This document shows positions 58,481-64,000 of a DNA stretch of 64,000 nucleotides, one piece after another. The notes beneath the pieces were generated by a model. It was given only the letters and a program-made list of their open reading frames with translations. It was not told the DNA's origin and did no database searches. The stretch lies in assembly GCA_037127255.1 (NCBI GenBank), contig JBANSL010000010.1, forward strand, positions 32,671,120-32,735,119, read 5' to 3'. The stretch's first letter is position 1; every line of letters starts with the position of its first letter. The stretch is from Persicaria tinctoria (taxonomy: Eukaryota > Streptophyta > Magnoliopsida > Caryophyllales > Polygonaceae). A program made the position numbers and the translations under genes.

Positions 58481-58690
58481 CTTCATTGACATGGAACACT
58501 TATCCACGGGGTCTAACGCCTGAAGAATTTACGAAATCTCCATGGATGATGTTCGAATCGAAGAGAAACTGCGCTTGAATTGCTAATTCATCCTTCTAAA
58601 AATGCACCGGCCACCATTTCCGCCAGCAACTACATGGAGGAACTTGAATGCCTTGGTGCTGCGATAGAGGAGAGCATATTTGGGTTATTT
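58481..58690 (-). other. candidate first (leader) exon of the 182-aa gene with short uORFs
   Basis: GC-richer than its surroundings, ending on the minus strand in TGTCAATGAAG|GTATTTTT, a good donor. It contains several ATGs. One is immediately followed by a stop (ATGTAG, 58630-58635). Others open frames of 9 codons (ATGGTGGCCGGTGCATTTTT) and 4 codons (ATGGAGATTTCGTAA). The transcription start is not located; the 58690 edge is approximate. Confidence 0.5.
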
Positions 58691-58904
58691 CAATCGGTGT
58701 CTTTTTTTTTTTTTTTCTCTTTCAAATGTCATTTGAGTTTTTACAAAAAAAAGTTTATCCGGTGTCTAAAACCTATGATACCCCAAAATATCATTTCATT
58801 ACGGTTTAGAAACGTTTTTAAGGGGTAAAAGACCTTGACCATTTCGTTGACCATAAAAGTAAAAAATATATATTGACCGTTTCCGCTTGATCAGATAAGT
58901 TTTT
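58690..58904. other. spacer upstream of the minus-strand gene
   Basis: It holds a T run (58700-58716) and AT-rich sequence, and must include the promoter of the minus-strand gene. No distinct site recognised. Confidence 0.4.
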
Positions 58905-59500
58905 CTTTTTTTGAATCGGAAATAATTCGACTACCGGACATGCCCGGTGAGTCGAGAGGCCGAAAAGATCGGCAACGGACAAACCGTTATGAAAAGAAAC
59001 GAAAATTACAAGACCAAACAACAGAGACCTAAGCACCACAGACACACTAGAGAAAGAAGCCCAGAACTAACGAAGGCGAACGGTGTTGAAACCGGGACAA
59101 TATGCGTCATCACTCCTGACGGTTGGTAGAGGCAACGCAGGGGCACCATGGGGAACAAAAGTGGAGACCTCAGATTTGGACTCAGTCAACGAGTCATAAG
59201 ATCTCAATCACGTCCACGATCTCTTGTGCGGTTGCAGAAGAAAGACCACAAAGCTTAATGAGATACCATCGCTAGAAATAAGTAAGCATAAACTCTAGAA
59301 AAGGTCGGGGCAAAATTCTGAGAAGGTTAATAGAGAGTTAGAAAACTTCACCAACAGTGGCGTCCCAAGAACTCAAGAAATATTTTTTTTTTTTTCTTTT
59401 TTTTTTCCTTCGAATTCAGATAAGGTTTCACAACAAACCCACTCTTGGATCCCAAGGAGCCTGAACTTGGGCCCAAGGACAACAGATGAGAGCGGAGGAT
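58905..59500 (-). mobile_element. family X retroelement, copy D
   Basis: It starts at a T run (complement of a poly(A) tail) followed by GAATCGGAAATAATTCG and GGTGAGTCGAGAGGCCG. In reverse complement this is the family X 3' module (ACGGTTTGTCCGTTGCCGAT, CGGCCTCTCGACTCACCGGG). Homology with copy C extends to about 59480. Sequence to about 60350 (GC-rich, GGCGG/GGTGG repeats) may be its 5' part, but no equivalent exists in copy C. Confidence 0.65.
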
Positions 59501-60350
59501 TGTGCTTAGTTAGCTGTCGATTAGATTAGAGGATAGAGGAGTTGTCGAGGCTGAGTAGGGAAGAAAGTGGAATCGAGGACGGCCGACAGTGGCGGAGGCA
59601 AGAGGACACCGACAGACGCAGAGGGTAGCGGCGGGGTTGTGTTGGCGGTGTGGGGTTGCAAGATTGAGAAGGCCGACAGCTTTGGACGGCACCTGAGAAT
59701 ACAGGTGGAGTGGACTCGATGGCCAGATCTGGGCACATGAGTGTCAGATCTGGGTTTGTGGTGCTGGAGAGTGTCAAATCCGTCAAAGCAAAAGACAACC
59801 GGTGTCAAAGACTCCAAACCTCCTAGAGGTGACATAGGAGAGAAGACGAGACAGAGGCATCGGAGGACGGAGGTGAGGGAGTTTGGAGGAGAAGTCAACC
59901 AGACCGAGGCCAACACCCAGAGGCTGGCGGTGGATTGTGGTGGTGGTGGGGTGTGGGCCGCAACTTTGGAATTTGAGGGAAGAGGATGAAATCCACACCG
60001 ATGGAAAGGCCGCGACAGTGGAACCGGTTGTGGTGGCGGCCGGTTTCAATCAGCGACCAAGGCGGCCGATTGAAGCTCGAGACAAAGGTCATCGGTGAGG
60101 GAGAAGAAGGCAGCAGGTTGTGGGTTGTCTACCAAAATCAAAGATTGGGGGTTAGGGTTCCGGGAACGAAACGCCTCCAAAGAAGGAGCCTTGAAGGCGG
60201 AAATCGGCGAGGTAAGTTTGTGAAAGTGGCTTTAAGCATCAAGCTTCAAGCCAAGTATTTCAGAATTGTGATGGAGTTGCAGATGAGTTCACCCTGGATG
60301 ATGGTGTATGGTGTTTCCCAGAAGGGATTTTCATTGTTTATACATTTTTT
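59500..60350. other. GC-rich stretch next to family X copy D
   Basis: Many overlapping ORFs on both strands (for example - 59521-59916, + 59986-60363) reflect high GC content. No domain recognised. Likely 5' leader of copy D or an adjacent element. Confidence 0.35.
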
Positions 60351-60355
60351 ATTTT

Positions 60356-60461
60356 GGGGTTGAGATTAAAATCTCGGTTGGTCCCCATTTTTCATTATTG
60401 TGTTTTTTATTTTGAGGTTGAGATTAAAATCTCGATTGGTCCCCGGTTTTCATTGTTGTGT
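60356..60461. repeat. two-unit tandem repeat, about 60 bp
   Basis: GGTTGAGATTAAAATCTCGG, then TTGGTCCCC and TTTTCATT.TTGTG, occurs twice in a row directly before the Copia LTR. Confidence 0.8.
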
Positions 60462-60773
60462 TGTTGAAGTGTGACTTCTTATGGTCTTCAGTTTTCGTTT
60501 TTTCTTCTCCTATGCATACATGTCTATATCTGTGTGGTTCTTACCTGCATTTGCCTCGACACGACTCTTGGAAAACCTGTTCTGTAAACCTTTTTACCGA
60601 TTAGTGGATTTGTCACCTCAAGCTGTTCGGCTGAGGATCTGTGGACGTAGGCTCCGACCAAACCACGTAAAACTTGTGTGTTGGTTTCTGGTTTGTTAAA
60701 CTGTTCGATTTTGTTTTCTTTAACCCCGATCTTGACTTTTGATTTGAAAGGTCAAGCTTCGCTTCGAATTACA
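60462..60773 (+). mobile_element. 5' LTR of a Copia element
   Basis: It begins TGTTGAAGTGTGACTTC and ends GCTTCGAATTACA, about 312 bp, directly followed by the primer-binding site. The TGTTGAAG start and short LTR suit a small Copia lineage such as Ale/Retrofit. The partner 3' LTR would lie beyond the window. Confidence 0.7.
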
Positions 60774-60776
60774 AAG

Positions 60777-60790
60777 TGGTACCAGAGGTT
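60777..60790 (+). other. primer-binding site (initiator tRNA-Met type)
   Basis: TGGTACCAGAGGTT resembles the plant Copia PBS TGGTATCAGAGC, complementary to initiator tRNA-Met, with one or two changes. It lies three bases after the LTR end. Confidence 0.7.
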
Positions 60791-61053
60791 AGGCGTCCCT
60801 TTTCTTACCTACTTGGGTCATTATTGGCTTCAGGGAGTGGGATTTGAGGAAGGACATTGGGTGGACCTTCAAAAAGCTCAGGCTTGGTGTCATTCCTCTC
60901 CTGTCTGATGCACCACTGGTCTAGATATGTTATGCGGCAAAAAATTCTAGAGTTCTTGAGTTTATTCTTGTTTCTATTTGCACTCATTCATGCTTCCGCT
61001 TACAAAATCCTTTGATACTTACTTGTTTCTTGTAAACTGCAGGTACTGATATC

Positions 61054-61848
61054 ATGGATAACGCTCTGAAGATTAAACCTTTCGATGACGTAATTGACTT
61101 CGCCATGTGGCAAGTCAAGATGAGAGTCATTCTCATCAAAGAAGGGTGCTGGAAGGCAGTGTTAGCACCTGCAAACGCAATTATTGAGATGACACTTCCC
61201 AAAACGGGACTTGTCATCAAGGATGTAGATCCACTTAAGCTTTTTGAAGAATATAAAGGAAAGAAACAAGAAACAAGCGGATCTAAAACCGTCCCAACGT
61301 CCACAGCTGAAGAGCTTGAGATGAACATGAAAGCTCACTCTAAGATTATGCTACGTCTTACTGATGGTATTGCTCGTCAAGTGGTAAGACACTCATCAAG
61401 TGGTAAAACACTCTTTTACTATGAGAATCCTCTCCTTGCTTAATTTTTCAAAAATACCGCTCGAGTTTTGGCCTTTTGCTCTTTTGAATACAGTTACTTA
61501 ATCAATCGTATGCCTACACCGGCCTTACACAACAAAACCTCGTATTTTGTTCTTACTAAACTTGAGCCAAATTACACGAAATTAAAGAGTTTTGGATGTT
61601 TATGTTTTCCTTGGATACGTCCATATACCACTCATAAACTTCAAAACAAGTCCCTCCCGTGTGTATTCGTCGGCTATACCAACACACAAAGTGCCAGCCA
61701 ATGCCTTGACCCTATCACATAGAAAATCTATACCTCTCGGCATGTGCACTTTCGTGAAATAGAATTTCCTTACCCTACCCTTGTCACCTCCAAGAGAGAA
61801 TCTTCTCCATCTTGTGATGCATGGTCCCTCCCTATACCTATTATACCT
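61054..61848 (+). pseudogene. Copia polyprotein remnants (gag start, then integrase C-terminal part)
   Basis: A frame starting MDNALKIKPFDDVIDFAMWQ matches the Copia gag N terminus and carries on through MKAHSKIMLRLTDGIARQVV. After a stop it jumps to the integrase C-terminal region: YLINRMPTPALHNKTSYFVL, LEPNYTKLKSFGCLCFPWIR, LPCVFVGYTNTQS, then the stretch ending SRHVHFREIEFPYPT. The protease, zinc knuckle and integrase core are deleted. The sequence is interrupted at 61848 by solo LTR B and resumes after 63791. Confidence 0.85.
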
Positions 61849-63786
61849 TGATGTTCGTGTTTTAGACCATGTTTTGTGCTTACTTTTATTCCAAATTCTG
61901 TCTATATTTGATATTATGGGTTGGGAATGCTATGAAAATGTGTAGACTGTGATTATTTGCAAGATATAGAGGTATACACAAGTTTTGGTTTGATTTCGCC
62001 GGATTTGAGAGACAATTTGAAGCAAATACAAGAAGAGCTCACGAAGCTAAAAGAGTACTCGATGTCGACTAGCCTAGCTTGACTTCGACCCAACACTATT
62101 AGAGGAAGTGAAGTTACTAGAGTTGAGAGAAGGGTGGTCTAAATTCAGCCTTTCTGCCGACTGCCACTCCACCTCGACTGCACATACGGGGAGCTCGACA
62201 TCGACTGCCTTGCTCGATGTCGACTAAAAAAGATAGCCACTCCGAGGCTAAGGAGGAGGAGTCACATGTCGACTATCACTTGAGATCGACCGGAGTTGAA
62301 GAGTGCTCGACGTCGACCACTCTGGTCGATATTGATTAGAGAATCACGTGCTGCGGACGCGGCTTGCAGGATCCGAATCTTTGAAGGATTAATCTTGCCA
62401 TGGGATCTTTATCCATCTTTCCATATGAGATAAACTTCTATTAGTTAGATAAGTTTTAGGCAGAAGATTTATATTTTTCTTATTAGATAAAGTTTATTTT
62501 CTTAGAGAGAAAGTCTAGGTTTTATTATATATAAAGGCATTAGTATAATACCCGAGGTCTTATAAGGCACCAACTCATGCCCCCTAGCCTTCTTAAGTCT
62601 GTTGTCCTCACTTAGAGCCTAAAAAGGAAGAGCTCTTGTGATATGGATAGGGCTTGAATCACTTATAAATCACTCCCAACATCCTTATGATATCCGATGT
62701 GGAACGGGGGTGTTACAATTAGACATAGGGTTTTAATCATCCATTAATCCAAGAACGCAAGCAATTGTGTGTCATTGAGTAGAGGAGGACAACCGAGAGG
62801 AGGAGGAGAGTTTTTTAGACTAGTTTCGGTTGTAACTTTTATAGAGTTTAGGTTTTACATGCTTATGATGTTTTGCATTGCGATGATGTGTGAGTAGTCG
62901 TCCCACTTCTAGGGTCAGGGTTAGCTCGAAGATAGCCATGTACGCATGCTTGAATCTATGAGTTTCCCATGTGATTATCATCTTCTATCTTGTGCTCAAT
63001 TCCGCTGCGAAAATAGAGGAAATTCCTTGTTTGCGTTTATGAAGCGAAAGTGAATTGATTGCGAATTTGGATAGTAATTAGGATTGATTTGTAATAGTTG
63101 ATTAAACCCTAATTGTGAGAAGATAGAAACAAATAGGTTTTCATGCGACAACCTCAGGCTCTATGATCTATTTGTGAAGGTATGCGAAAACTGTCTTTTG
63201 ATGATAAAACATGATCCTTTCTTTGATTCTTGTAATCTACATGCATGGCTATTGTCGTGGTAAACCCTAAACTTGTAACCTTTTATTATATTGTTTGAAA
63301 TCTAAGCCCTTTCGTGTGTTGTGTGAGACCAAATCATTTGATATTTCTGATCATTGCATCCTTAACCATCATTTTACTTTCGACCTTCCGTGTCTACAAA
63401 GTTTTTTTTCCCTGTGTTTTAGTGCTCGATGTCAACTATCTTTCAGTCGATGTCGACTACTTTTGCTTGTTAGTGCTGTGTTGTGCAGGATATATTACCA
63501 CTCGACGTCGAGGTCTTCTGGTCGACGTCGACCACATCTGTGACATGTTGCTGTGAGTGTTGGAGCATCGACTTCCCTGATTCATTTGTATTCGTCATCG
63601 TCGAGGACTTCTGGTCGATACAGAGAATGTTTTTGAAGGCTACTAAAGAACCGCTGACACGCCTCGTGGATTGATCCCGATTCATTTGTACTACAACGGG
63701 GGAGTCTTGTAAATTATTTGATTGATTGAGTCGATTGCGTGTGTGAGCTTATTCTATATTTATTACATAGAAAAACTCCCTCAACA
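61849..63786. mobile_element. solo LTR B (TGATGT...CAACA family) inside the Copia element
   Basis: It begins TGATGTTCGTGTTTTAG and ends ACTCCCTCAACA; flanks TACCT (61844-61848) and TACCC (63787-63791) match at 4 of 5 positions. Removing it together with one flank copy rejoins the Copia reading frame in phase. It is collinear with LTR A (33132-35138) and contains paired boxes such as CTCGATGTCGAC and GTCGACGTCGACC. No internal domain remains. The length (1938 bp) suggests a large-LTR Gypsy family, not proven. Confidence 0.85.
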
Positions 63787-64000
63787 TACCCATCCCACAT
63801 AACCTTTTTCATGCTGCCCAGATCACATCGCTCCCCTCTGATGGTGCCCTTGGCTCTTCGCTTACACCCACCTCAACCACTACTTTCGTTTCTGGCTCCA
63901 ATAACAACCTCACCTCTACTGCGTCGACATCCACCATTTCCCCTCCCCAACCTCTGTTCGGATACATATGTTCAGACGACAATCCGTTTTGTAATACATA
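63787..64000 (+). pseudogene. Copia polyprotein continuation, cut by the window end
   Basis: In the frame rejoined across solo LTR B the sequence reads IPHNLFHAAQITSLPSDGAL followed by a Thr/Ser-rich stretch, the low-complexity linker that follows the integrase in Copia polyproteins. It runs off the window. Confidence 0.65.

Noticed and set aside
58905..59440. Target duplication for family X copy D based on CAGATAAG near both 58893 and 59417
   Set aside because: The second occurrence lies inside sequence homologous to copy C, so it is part of the element.
59510..60098. Many overlapping ORFs on both strands
   Set aside because: High GC content keeps all frames open; no motif, and the region adjoins a repeat copy.

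Overview
This window looks like nuclear DNA from a flowering plant, most likely a eudicot. Two intron-containing plant genes are complete: a calcium-dependent protein kinase (20834-23410, + strand, 8 coding exons, 528 aa) and a plastid ferredoxin-sulfite reductase (51290-54011, + strand, 8 coding exons, 689 aa). A third gene, on the minus strand, encodes an unrecognised 182-aa acidic protein (55540-56088). It appears to have a distant 5' leader exon near 58482-58690. Introns begin with GT and end with AG, and every exon phase was checked by hand. I saw no rRNA, tRNA gene, CRISPR or bacterial-type feature. Species cannot be fixed from this sequence.

The rest is mostly transposable elements at various stages of decay. 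From left to right: possible MULE-like and hAT fragments and local duplications (1-4500); an intact-ended hAT element with an 8-bp target duplication (4527-5217); degenerate tandem repeats (5800-6740); a MITE (about 6949-7397); truncated L1-type LINE pieces and copies of a non-autonomous retroelement family, here called family X (8015-11100); a (TA)n-flanked inverted-repeat element carrying a GC-rich segment and two minisatellites (12054-13896); and an almost complete L1-type LINE, LINE-1 (about 14394-20332). Next come the kinase gene and a minus-strand L1-type LINE, LINE-2 (23763-30109, 18-bp target duplication).

From about 30714 to 40829 lies an RTE-type LINE split by a 5.6-kb CACTA element (32785-38395, 3-bp target duplication). 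That CACTA in turn contains a solo LTR (33132-35138) and a likely Gypsy 3' fragment, so this is a three-level nest. From 40830 to 51000 there is AT-rich DNA with a dense series of MITEs (Tourist, PIF-like, Stowaway, MULE, hAT), several with readable target duplications. A Helitron-like 3' end lies just upstream of the sulfite reductase leader. The right edge (about 58905-64000) has another family X copy and a decayed Copia element. A second solo LTR of the same family as the one inside the CACTA interrupts that Copia element.

The host genes are unrelated in pathway: Ca2+ signalling, sulfur assimilation, unknown. Nothing suggests a gene cluster. The main interest is structural: nested insertions whose order can be read from the sequence, a kinase gene bracketed by two oppositely oriented LINEs, and LTRs built around repeated paired palindromic boxes.
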